Source: Chitinophagales bacterium (GTDB taxonomy: Bacteria; Bacteroidota; Bacteroidia; Chitinophagales; Chitinophagaceae). From it: a stretch of DNA of 35,642 bases. The stretch spans positions 1 to 35,642 of the forward strand of contig JAIXLB010000097.1 of NCBI GenBank assembly GCA_026931905.1. The letters are read 5' to 3'. Below the pieces are notes generated by a model. It made no database searches, had not been told where the DNA came from, and saw only the letters and a list, made by a program, of their open reading frames with translations. Positions 8,146 through 15,671 of the stretch are shown piece by piece. The stretch's first letter is position 1. Every line of letters begins with the position of its first letter. Made by a program: the position numbers and the translations under genes.

Positions 8146-9099
8146 ATGTTTAATAAAATCCTACAAGAAAAAAATAGCAAAACAACAGTTGAAAAAGTGT
8201 TGTTTATTGTTGTAGGCTTGCTTTGTTTAACACCTATCATTTCTCCTCCCATAGCCCTTTTATTAGGTATTGTTTTTGCCCAATTTTTCAATCATCCTTT
8301 TCCAAAACAAAACCAAAAAGCAACACATTTATTATTGCAAATTTCTGTAGTAGGATTGGGTTTTGGCATTAATGTTCATAGTGCTTTACAAGCCAGCACA
8401 ACAGGATTTATTTTTACAATTTCAACTATTGTTGGTACATTATTATTAGGTTTTATTTTAGGAAAATTATTAAAAAACGATACCATAATTTCCTATCTTA
8501 TTTCTGGAGGAACAGCCATTTGTGGAGGTAGTGCAATAGCAGCATTAACGCCCATTATTAAAGCAAATGAAAAGCAAACAAGTGTAGCACTGAGTACTAT
8601 TTTTATTTTAAATTCAATAGCTTTATTTCTATTTCCTGTTGTGGGTCATTTACTTCATTTATCACAAGCACAATTTGGCTTATGGAGTGCTATTGCTATT
8701 CACGATACAAGTTCTGTTGTTGGTGCAGCAGCAAAATATGGTAATGAATCTTTACAAATTGCAACTACAATAAAATTAGCAAGAGCTTTATGGATAATTC
8801 CACTTGCATTAATGAGTACATTTTTATTTAAAAGCAGCAATACAAAACTTAAAATTCCGTACTTTATTGGCTATTTTATTATAGCAATTATTGTAAGTAC
8901 TTATGTTCCTTTTGTGGCTTCTATAAGTGCTTATATTGTTATTATTTCAAAAGCAGGCTTAACGCTTACATTATTTTTAATTGGTTCTGGATTGTCTAAA
9001 AAAAATTTACAATCCGTAGGTTTAAAACCTATTATTCAAGGTATTATTTTATGGTTAATAATTTCTATTCTTTCGTTAGTGAGTATAATTCACTTTTAA
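8146..9099 (+). CDS. YeiH-family putative sulfate exporter
   Basis: A 317-residue integral membrane protein with about ten hydrophobic segments, of the YeiH/UPF0324 family (PF03601). The signature ISGGTAICGGSAIAA lies near residues 119-133, and HDTSSVVGAAAKYG near 185 is also typical. Members are annotated as putative sulfate exporters; the substrate has not been firmly shown for most of them. The gene begins 39 bp after polA on the same strand with no terminator in between. Confidence 0.88.
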   Translation: MFNKILQEKNSKTTVEKVLFIVVGLLCLTPIISPPIALLLGIVFAQFFNHPFPKQNQKATHLLLQISVVGLGFGINVHSALQASTTGFIFTISTIVGTLLLGFILGKLLKNDTIISYLISGGTAICGGSAIAALTPIIKANEKQTSVALSTIFILNSIALFLFPVVGHLLHLSQAQFGLWSAIAIHDTSSVVGAAAKYGNESLQIATTIKLARALWIIPLALMSTFLFKSSNTKLKIPYFIGYFIIAIIVSTYVPFVASISAYIVIISKAGLTLTLFLIGSGLSKKNLQSVGLKPIIQGIILWLIISILSLVSIIHF

Positions 9100-9191
9100 T
9101 TTGTAAAAAAAATTGCACTTGAGGTTTATTATTGCAATTAAATAATACCTATCAATTAAATTTAGTGTAGTAATTTTATATTCACTTTTTA

Positions 9192-10163
9192 ATGAAAAAA
9201 ATAAAATACTTCTACAATACACACTCACTTCGGTTTGAAAAAATTGAAGTACCACTTCGTGTAAAGTTGTTACGGGTATTTGGTTTTATTGCTGCAAGTA
9301 TTGTTACAGCAGCATTAATATTTTTTATTGCAGGAAGATTAATTGATAGCCCTGAAACAAAATTATTGCGTTTGCAAAACGAAGACCTGAAAGATAATTA
9401 CGCCATGTTGCAAGAAAGAACCAAACAGTTGGAAATGCAAATGCAAGAATTAGAAGATAGAGATAATGGTGTGTATCGAAGCATTTTTGAATCAGACCCA
9501 ATTCCTGATAGTGCAAGAGTGAAAGATATGGAAGTGAAAAAAGAAGTAAAATTGGTACAAAGCATGGGCGAAACTGATTTAGTAAAAAACATGACTTTGC
9601 AGTTGAATAATTTATCGTTGCGTTTGGCTTATCAACAAAAAAGCTACAACGAAATTGATGGTATGGTAAAAAATAAAGAAAAATTATTGGCTGCAATTCC
9701 TGCCATACAACCTGTAAGTAATAAAAATTTAAAACGTATTGCCAGTGGTTTTGGAAACAGAATAGACCCTATTTATAAAGTTGGTAAATTTCATGCAGGG
9801 CTTGATTTTACTGCACCACTTGGAACACCCATTTATGCCACTGCTGATGGTGTTGTAAAAACTGCCAATTTTAATGCAGGAGGCTATGGCAATCATGTAG
9901 TCATCAATCATGGTTATGGTTATGAAACTTTATATGGACACATGGTGCGTATAAAAGCAAGACAAGGACAAATTGTAAAACGAGGAGAGGTAATTGGTTA
10001 TGTAGGAAGCACAGGAAAAAGTACAGGTCCTCACTGTCATTATGAAGTGCACAAAGGAGGAACGCCTGTAAACCCTATCTATTATTTTTACAACGATCTT
10101 ACACCAGAGCAATTTGATAGAATGTTGAAACTTGCAGCAGCAAGCAATCAAAGCCTTGATTAA
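9192..10163 (+). CDS. Membrane-anchored M23 family metallopeptidase
   Basis: A 323-residue cell-wall peptidase of the LytM/M23 type. One membrane segment lies at residues 26-48, followed by a coiled coil (about 55-95, KDNYAMLQERTKQLEMQMQE) and a linker. The C-terminal peptidase domain at about 185-300 has the zinc ligands of FHAGLDF and HCHYEV, plus the GYVGSTGKSTGPH segment. The tail YYFYNDLTPEQFDRMLKLA is common in Bacteroidota relatives. It likely cleaves peptidoglycan cross-bridges or stem peptides in the periplasm, or regulates such hydrolases. Its stop codon overlaps the stop of the convergent gene by 4 bp (10160-10163). Confidence 0.92.
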   Translation: MKKIKYFYNTHSLRFEKIEVPLRVKLLRVFGFIAASIVTAALIFFIAGRLIDSPETKLLRLQNEDLKDNYAMLQERTKQLEMQMQELEDRDNGVYRSIFESDPIPDSARVKDMEVKKEVKLVQSMGETDLVKNMTLQLNNLSLRLAYQQKSYNEIDGMVKNKEKLLAAIPAIQPVSNKNLKRIASGFGNRIDPIYKVGKFHAGLDFTAPLGTPIYATADGVVKTANFNAGGYGNHVVINHGYGYETLYGHMVRIKARQGQIVKRGEVIGYVGSTGKSTGPHCHYEVHKGGTPVNPIYYFYNDLTPEQFDRMLKLAAASNQSLD

Positions 10164-11332
10164 TTGTATTCCATTACAGGATGCCTTTCAAATGGATTTT
10201 TATTTTCATCAAAAATATATCTGTAAGTAACCATTCTTCTGTTTTGATTACCCCCTAAACTTTTATAAATATTTACCATTCTTGGATTCCAATCTCCAGC
10301 CCAACCCATTTCATAAAAATCGTACCAACCTTTATTTTGAATTTCAAGTGCTGCCGATTTAATTAAAAAACTATCAATACCCAATGCCTGAAATTTTGGA
10401 ATAATGCCAAATGCAAGTCCAGTAAGCCTTTTACATTGTCCTGTTTTTTTCATCCACAATAATCTTAGTTTATTTATTAAATTAAGTTTGCCATTAAAAT
10501 GCTTAAAATATTGGTTTACATCTGGTACATTTATAAACATAGCAATAGGCTCCTCTTTAAAATAAGCAAACCATACTACACGTACATCTATTACGGGTTT
10601 TAGGGTGTTGAAGAGTTTTAAAATTTGTTCTTTAGTTACTTCTTTAGCTTCTCCATGTTGAGCCCAAGCAGCATTGTAAACTGTTGCAAAATCTGCAGCA
10701 TATTTTTCTAAATTATTCAACTCTGCATGTTTAACAGTATAGGCTGGTTTAGAGGCAAACTTTTCGTATCGTTCCTGAAATCTTGGAGGTAAGGGATCAT
10801 CTACAACCATTTTATACCAATATTGGTTATAGTAATTTTTAAACCCATATCCTTCAAAAAGTTTTTCATAATAATCAGGGTTAAAAGGCATTCCATACAC
10901 TGGCTCATCGTTAAATCCTTCTACCAAAAGTCCCCACCATTTATCTCTATCTCCAAAATTTATAGGACCATCCATTGCTTCTGCTCCCTTGCTTTCAAGC
11001 CATTGCTTTGCGGTATTAAATAAAATATTTGCAGCATCTTGGTTATTGATACATTCGAAAAAACCTATTCCGCCTGTAATAAAATTGGTTCCTTTATTTA
11101 TATATTTTTGGTGTGTAAATGCAGCAATTCTTCCAATTAAATTATTATCAAGTTTTAAAATCCAACGTTTGGCTTCTCCGTATTTAAAGTTTTTATTTTT
11201 TGCAGGATTAAAAATGTCGTTTATATCCTTATCCAATGGTTGAATGTATGCTTTGTTGTGTTTATTCATCAACACATTTACTTTTAGAAAATCTTTTTCT
11301 TCGTTTTTGTTGGTAACTTCTATTATATCCAT
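10160..11332 (-). CDS. GNAT-like acyltransferase-fold protein
   Basis: A 390-residue soluble protein of a family widespread in Bacteroidota and usually annotated as a GNAT-type or hypothetical protein. The N-terminal part (NLIGRIAAFTHQ, GGIGFFECINN) has the beta-strand pattern of an acetyltransferase, with GPINFGDRDKWWGLL near residue 145. A second half (LAFGIIPKFQALGID, YEMGWAGDWNPRMVNIY) resembles the acetyl-CoA-binding part of another GNAT domain. The substrate is unknown. It starts 3 bp after the rsmE stop, so the two are a translationally close pair with rsmE first. Function is not assigned beyond the fold. Confidence 0.65.
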   Translation of the reverse strand: MDIIEVTNKNEEKDFLKVNVLMNKHNKAYIQPLDKDINDIFNPAKNKNFKYGEAKRWILKLDNNLIGRIAAFTHQKYINKGTNFITGGIGFFECINNQDAANILFNTAKQWLESKGAEAMDGPINFGDRDKWWGLLVEGFNDEPVYGMPFNPDYYEKLFEGYGFKNYYNQYWYKMVVDDPLPPRFQERYEKFASKPAYTVKHAELNNLEKYAADFATVYNAAWAQHGEAKEVTKEQILKLFNTLKPVIDVRVVWFAYFKEEPIAMFINVPDVNQYFKHFNGKLNLINKLRLLWMKKTGQCKRLTGLAFGIIPKFQALGIDSFLIKSAALEIQNKGWYDFYEMGWAGDWNPRMVNIYKSLGGNQNRRMVTYRYIFDENKNPFERHPVMEYN

Positions 11333-11335
11333 ACT

Positions 11336-12040
11336 TTATTTATTTAAGCTAAGCATTACAGCAGCAGCAACACCTGCTGTTTCTGTTCTTAATCTTTTAT
11401 TACCCAATTTTACAGCAATAAATTCATTTTTTTCAGCAAGTACTATTTCTTCTTCGGTAAAATCGCCTTCTGGTCCTATAAGCATCAAAGTATTTTCTGT
11501 AAAGTGAAAATTATTGATTGCTATTTTTTCATTTTCTATACAATGTGCAATTAGCTTAGTGGTATAGTTTTTTAATGTTGTTACTTCACTAAACTGCATA
11601 GGTAAAAAAAGTTCTGGCAACCACACTTGTTTGCTTTGCAACATGGCAGAAACAAGAATTGTTTTTATTCTGTCGTAACGAAAATGTTGCTTTTCTGTTC
11701 TATTACAAAGCAAAGGTATAATAGCTGAAATGCCTAATTCTGTTGCTTTTTCAATAAACCACTCCAATCGAGAAGCATTTTTTAACAACGAAATAGCAAT
11801 GCAAGTTTTGGGAGTTGATACAGGGAAAAATTGTATAGATTCTATTTGTACAATAGCTTGTTTTTTTTCTACTGTATTTAATACTGCCCTACACAACAAA
11901 CCTTTTCCATTGGTTATATGCAAAGCATCGCCTTTTTGTAAACGTAATACTTGCACTGCATGTTTAAAAGTGTCATTACTTAATGTATGCAAGGCTACAT
12001 AATCGGGCAAATCTGCTTCGTAAAATAAAGTAAGTTGCAT
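11336..12040 (-). CDS. rsmE: 16S rRNA (uracil(1498)-N(3))-methyltransferase
   Basis: A 234-residue SPOUT-class methyltransferase that methylates U1498 of 16S rRNA in the assembled 30S subunit. The N-terminal PUA-like region includes HAVQVLRLQKGDALHITNGKG. The SPOUT domain has EKATELGISAIIPL, RTEKQ, MLIGPEGDFTEEE near residue 185 and LGNKRLRTETA near 213, which form the knotted SAM site. Length is normal. It leads a two-gene unit with the GNAT-like gene. Confidence 0.95.
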   Translation of the reverse strand: MQLTLFYEADLPDYVALHTLSNDTFKHAVQVLRLQKGDALHITNGKGLLCRAVLNTVEKKQAIVQIESIQFFPVSTPKTCIAISLLKNASRLEWFIEKATELGISAIIPLLCNRTEKQHFRYDRIKTILVSAMLQSKQVWLPELFLPMQFSEVTTLKNYTTKLIAHCIENEKIAINNFHFTENTLMLIGPEGDFTEEEIVLAEKNEFIAVKLGNKRLRTETAGVAAAVMLSLNK

Positions 12041-12044
12041 ATAG

Positions 12045-12074
12045 CAAAAATATCAATCTTATACTTTATTCAAA
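12045..12074 (-). promoter_or_regulatory. Possible promoter of rsmE giving a nearly leaderless mRNA
   Basis: TTTG (12074-12071) and TATTTTTG (12052-12045) on the minus strand are 18 bp apart, two short of the usual spacing. The predicted start falls at or within a few bases of the rsmE ATG. In AT-rich DNA a chance match is possible. Confidence 0.3.
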
Positions 12075-12252
12075 ATATATAAAGCATGTACCATTATTAT
12101 AAATTGATTTTTTTTAAAAGTACAAACACCTGTTGCAACCTTTTAGTTCAAAAATTCATCTTAATAAATAATCCATTTTTTTAGAAAAACACCCTAAAAG
12201 TACCCCAATACTCAAAAATGAAAACCAATTGTTTACCATTAGCAATTGAAAT

Positions 12253-12891
12253 ATGTCAAATTTAGAATTAAATACATTAAAAACATCTGAGCTTTTAGTA
12301 GATAAAAATTATGCACCACAAGCCGAGAGATTAATCATTTACTATGAGTTGTATAAGTTAGTACGAAACTTAAATGGTAGTATATTAAAATGTGGCATAA
12401 ATAACGATGAATCTTTTGGGTATTTTTCTTTTTTTAAGAAGAATAATCAATATAACCCTAACCAACCATTAGTAGTTTTTGAAAAATCAACATCTTTATT
12501 CGAATCAACCCTGGTAGACAAGGAAACAAGAATAGCAGTAAAAAGTGCAGGAATGCACGCTTTAACTCAACAAAATTTATTACAAAGAAGTCAAGCCGAA
12601 GGAATTGAATTTGTAACAGGTAATTTAATAGATGCCTTACCCAATTATATTATTAATAACCCAGAATTAAAAATTGCTTTATTAGTTATAGACTTAGATA
12701 ATTACGAACATACCCTAAGTACTTTACAATATTTGTATCCACGATTAGTGAGTAATGGTATAATAATTATAAACAATTATTACAAAAAGGAAGCAGAAAA
12801 TCAGGCAGTGAAAGATTATTTTTTAAATGAAAACATTGCTATTCGTCATTTTTCGCATCAAAGCAATGTATATTATATTATAAAAGATTGA
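12253..12891 (+). CDS. TylF/MycF-like methyltransferase-fold protein with degenerate SAM motif
   Basis: A 212-residue protein resembling TylF (macrocin O-methyltransferase) family members. NPELKIALLVIDLDNYEHT and LQYLYPRLVSNGIIIINNYY match the conserved metal- and substrate-side strands, and VTGNLIDALPNYI matches the family VEGxxxETLP segment. Motif I is altered: GSILKCGINNDESF stands where family members have an E-C-G-x-x-x-G-G-S type loop, so SAM binding may be lost. The DD pair usual after the last strand is NN here. Function is unknown; it may be an inactive relative. It is monocistronic, and the 43-bp repeat at 12942 follows. Confidence 0.6.
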   Translation: MSNLELNTLKTSELLVDKNYAPQAERLIIYYELYKLVRNLNGSILKCGINNDESFGYFSFFKKNNQYNPNQPLVVFEKSTSLFESTLVDKETRIAVKSAGMHALTQQNLLQRSQAEGIEFVTGNLIDALPNYIINNPELKIALLVIDLDNYEHTLSTLQYLYPRLVSNGIIIINNYYKKEAENQAVKDYFLNENIAIRHFSHQSNVYYIIKD

Positions 12892-12941
12892 TGCTTTATT
12901 TACAATAGTGCCCTAATCGTTTTATGATTAACAAAAAAATT

Positions 12942-12984
12942 TAAGTAATGATAATTGCCAACCTATTTTAGGGCAAGGCACAAA
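12942..12984 (+). repeat. 43-bp repeat, inverted copy of the IS630 end at 22530-22572
   Basis: 42 of 43 bases match the reverse complement of 22530-22572; only position 12961 differs. The other copy begins 15 bp after the stop of the IS630-type transposase remnant, so this copy is probably an orphan transposon end or a small non-autonomous element. No transposase lies beside it. It stands just before the broken restriction-modification genes. Confidence 0.85.
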
Positions 12985-13061
12985 TACCCAATAGAATTAC
13001 TAATGTTGAATTTATTACTGTCTGCACTACTAATTGGCAATACCTTGTTAGCAGCTGTTTT

Positions 13062-13739
13062 TTATATTGTTCCGTAAGTGTCGTATAGATTCTTGAAATT
13101 CGCTGCTTTTACTCTGAAACCGCTTCCATGATCGTGGGTTTTGCCATAGTTTTTACCAGAATTGTACACGCCAATTCTGATGTCAAACATTATTCCTCCT
13201 TTTTCAATTTCTTTCAAAAATTTGTCAAAGTCAAAATCCTTATAAATTTCTCCTGCGGTAAAATGGTATTGATTTTTCTTGTTTTCTGTTTTGATTTCAG
13301 CAAAAACCAAAAATAAATCTGTCATTTTTGAAGATGCTTTTTTCAAAGTTTCAAAATCCCACGAAACTATTGAAAGATTTTTGTCTTTTAAGTCGTTGAT
13401 TACAAGGTCTAACCTTTTGTTTTGGCTATCAACTTTTAGTTTCATTTTGTACTTTGAACATACTATTGATGATCGATGTCCAAAAACAGAAGTATACAAT
13501 TTTTTCTTGTCTGAATGATTTTCGTCACGGATTTCTCCAAAATTTTCTCGCAAATACGAATTTGCCCGTTTAGGGTTGTCAGGCGATTTGGTAAATAATG
13601 AAACGTAAGAGCTGTTAAAAAGTCTTTTGCTTTTTACTTCAAAGCCTTTAAAATCTGCTTCTTTTTTGTTATTTTCTGCAATGCCCAATAAATCTTCAAA
13701 CGTATTTCCAATTCCACCATCTCTATTGTTTGGGATAAA
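13062..13739 (-). pseudogene. MvaI/BcnI-family restriction endonuclease, 5' truncated
   Basis: The frame encodes a protein matching the MvaI/BcnI restriction endonuclease family, which cleaves CCNGG-type sites. FIPNNRDGGIGNTFEDLLG is the usual N-terminal segment, FKGFEVKSKR carries the E-x-K active-site pattern, SYVSLFTKSP follows, and DHGSGFRVKAANFKNLYDT is the family C terminus. The matching frame extends upstream of the first usable start (TTG at 13686-13688) to about 13739, where homology stops abruptly at the methyltransferase fragment reading the other way. The first 15-20 residues and the start codon are lost. A shortened protein from TTG would lack the N-terminal helix, and activity is doubtful. 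The C terminus is intact. Confidence 0.75.
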
Positions 13740-14123
13740 GGCTATGCACAGCCTGCAATGGCATCTAAAGTTTTGAATCGTAGAACGGAATTGATTTTAG
13801 TTTTTGACAGGGATAACGGTATTAGCCGTCAGTTTGAGAAAGCTAATTTTGAAAGAGGAACGTTAGGCGATTTGTGGTTAATTAAAAGAGGAAAAAAAGT
13901 CATAGATACTCATTCTGCTGTTTTTCCCGAAGAATTAGTTAAAACAATAATTGAAAATTTTTCTAATGAAGGCGATTTGGTTTACGACCCATTTATGGGA
14001 ACAGGAACAACTGCGATTGTCGCAAAAAAATTAAATCGTAATTATTTGGGAAGTGAATTAACAGAAAAGTATTTCAAAGTCATAAATGAAAGATTGCAGA
14101 TTTTTGAAAACGAACTTTTTTAA
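13722..14123 (+). pseudogene. C-terminal fragment of a DNA methyltransferase (probably m4C/m6A, beta type)
   Basis: From about 13722 the plus strand encodes WDKGYAQPAM, then a normal methyltransferase C-terminal half with DPFMGTGTTA (FxGxG SAM motif I), ELVKTIIENF and NYLGSELTEKYF. The catalytic (D/S)PP(Y/W) motif, which precedes this part in the beta arrangement, is absent: the upstream DNA belongs to the antisense endonuclease gene. An internal ATG at 13758 could start a 121-residue peptide without a catalytic motif. It was probably the partner methylase of the adjacent endonuclease, both damaged by a single deletion or inversion with its joint near 13722-13739. Confidence 0.8.
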
Positions 14124-14164
14124 GTCTTGCCTCGTCCTAAATTTAGTTTACAGTTTTTTAATGT

Positions 14165-15550
14165 TTACTCATCAATTTCATTTTCCTTTTTCTCATCTTC
14201 TTTCCTCTTCTCTTCTTTCTTCTTTTTTTTCTCTTTCTTTTTAGTTTTTTTATCAGTAGTAACTTCTTCTTCTGAAGATGAATCGTTTTTTGAATCTTCT
14301 TTTTTATCTTCTATTATTTCTTTACTTGCTTTTGAAGTAGTATCAGTAAAATTTACTTCAGAGGGTTTTTCTTTATTCTTTTTCTTTTTTTCTTTCTTGT
14401 TTTCTTTTTTAAATGAAGCTGCTTCGTCTTCATTAGCACTATTATCTTTCTTTTGTTTAGTTTGTTTTTCTTCTTTTTTATTTTCCTTTTTTTCCTCTTT
14501 ATTGCCTTGTACTTCTTGTTTAGGAGGTGCTACACCTGTACTATCTTCCTGATTTTTATTTACCTCATTGTATGTTTTTTCATTTTCATCATCATCGTTT
14601 GATTTGCTTTTATTGTTTTTATCTTTTTTTGTAGGTTTACCAAAGCTCTCATCATTTTTTTTCTTTTTACTTTCTTTTACTTTTTTGCCTGTTTTTTTAC
14701 TTTTATCGGTTACAACAGAATCTTGATAATTTACAGTAGTACTATCACTAACTTCTATATTTTCATCTTCTAACTGTTGTTTGGATTTCTTACCTTTTTT
14801 CTTTTTAGAAATTGGTTTTCCAAATTTGTCCACTTCTTCATCATCATTGTCATCGCTTTCGCCTGTAATACTTGTTTGTCCTGTTCTACCTTTTCCTTTT
14901 ACTATAGGCTTACCTGTTGATTTTTTAGAACCTCCACTGCCTGCCTCTACCTGTACCCAATCTTTACATCCTTCATTATCTTCAAAATCATTTAATTCAC
15001 TCATTTTACCACAGTGCTTCTTTTTATGTACACTATCCATAGGTGTAGTACAGCAAAATTTTATTGGAATTTTTACATCAATAATATTTGTTTCTCTACC
15101 TGCCGTATTGTATAAAGGCGTTTCTTTAACAATACCTGTAATCATATCTTGACTAAAACTAAATCTTATAGCAACAGTTGCTTCATATTCCAATCCATAT
15201 TCATCTACTCTTTTTTCATTGCGTACAGCTTTTTCATCAATGATTAATAATTGATTGGGTTTCATTCTTTTTATTCTTGCAATAAATTCATAAGATAATC
15301 CAAGTCGTGGGTCTTCTATTTTTTTTATAACTTTTGCGGTACTTGTAGTTGAGTAAAAGCTATCTACGTTGGCTTTTGTAGTGTCAGTGGCATTGGTTTT
15401 ACTACTGTCTGTAACTTTAACTTTTGCGGTATCAGTTAATGCTTTTACACTATCTACAAAAGATTTTTTTGTTGTATCTTTTTCTTGGGCACGAACAAAA
15501 ATAAATGTTACAAATAATAAAGCAAACAGCATTTTAAACTTTAAAGTCAT
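14165..15550 (-). CDS. Exported protein with Lys/Glu/Ser-rich low-complexity C-terminal half
   Basis: A 461-residue protein with a signal peptide (residues 1-21, ending FVRAQ). Residues 22-65 are Thr/Asp/Lys-rich. A compact domain at about 75-185 contains NQLLIIDEKAVRNEKRVDEYG and a Cys pair (FCCTTPMD); it may be a small beta-rich domain, and I do not recognise its family. From about residue 200 to the end the sequence is highly charged and of low complexity (runs of Lys, Glu, Asp, Ser), with DKFGKPISKKKKGKK and related motifs repeated. Cleavage after VRAQ implies a periplasmic or surface location. It is divergent from the T9SS cargo gene. Composition makes family assignment unreliable. Confidence 0.6.
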   Translation of the reverse strand: MTLKFKMLFALLFVTFIFVRAQEKDTTKKSFVDSVKALTDTAKVKVTDSSKTNATDTTKANVDSFYSTTSTAKVIKKIEDPRLGLSYEFIARIKRMKPNQLLIIDEKAVRNEKRVDEYGLEYEATVAIRFSFSQDMITGIVKETPLYNTAGRETNIIDVKIPIKFCCTTPMDSVHKKKHCGKMSELNDFEDNEGCKDWVQVEAGSGGSKKSTGKPIVKGKGRTGQTSITGESDDNDDEEVDKFGKPISKKKKGKKSKQQLEDENIEVSDSTTVNYQDSVVTDKSKKTGKKVKESKKKKNDESFGKPTKKDKNNKSKSNDDDENEKTYNEVNKNQEDSTGVAPPKQEVQGNKEEKKENKKEEKQTKQKKDNSANEDEAASFKKENKKEKKKKNKEKPSEVNFTDTTSKASKEIIEDKKEDSKNDSSSEEEVTTDKKTKKKEKKKKKEEKRKEDEKKENEIDE

Positions 15551-15671
15551 GTGAAAAATTTATATAAAAATTAATATTACTTTCAAGTGGAAAAATACAA
15601 TAAATTGAAATAATAGTTAGCCTTATTTATTAAACTACTTATTTTGCCCTTTATTTTAATTGAAAGAGAGG

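Noticed and set aside
14126..14140. A second transposon end matching part of the 43-bp repeat after the methylase fragment
   Set aside because: Only about 13 of 17 bases agree, with an inserted block, and the orientation does not make a plausible element with the copy at 12942.
14127..14552. Plus-strand open frame rich in Ser and Phe
   Set aside because: It is the antisense shadow of the Lys/Glu-rich exported protein; its composition follows from the AAG/GAA codons on the other strand.
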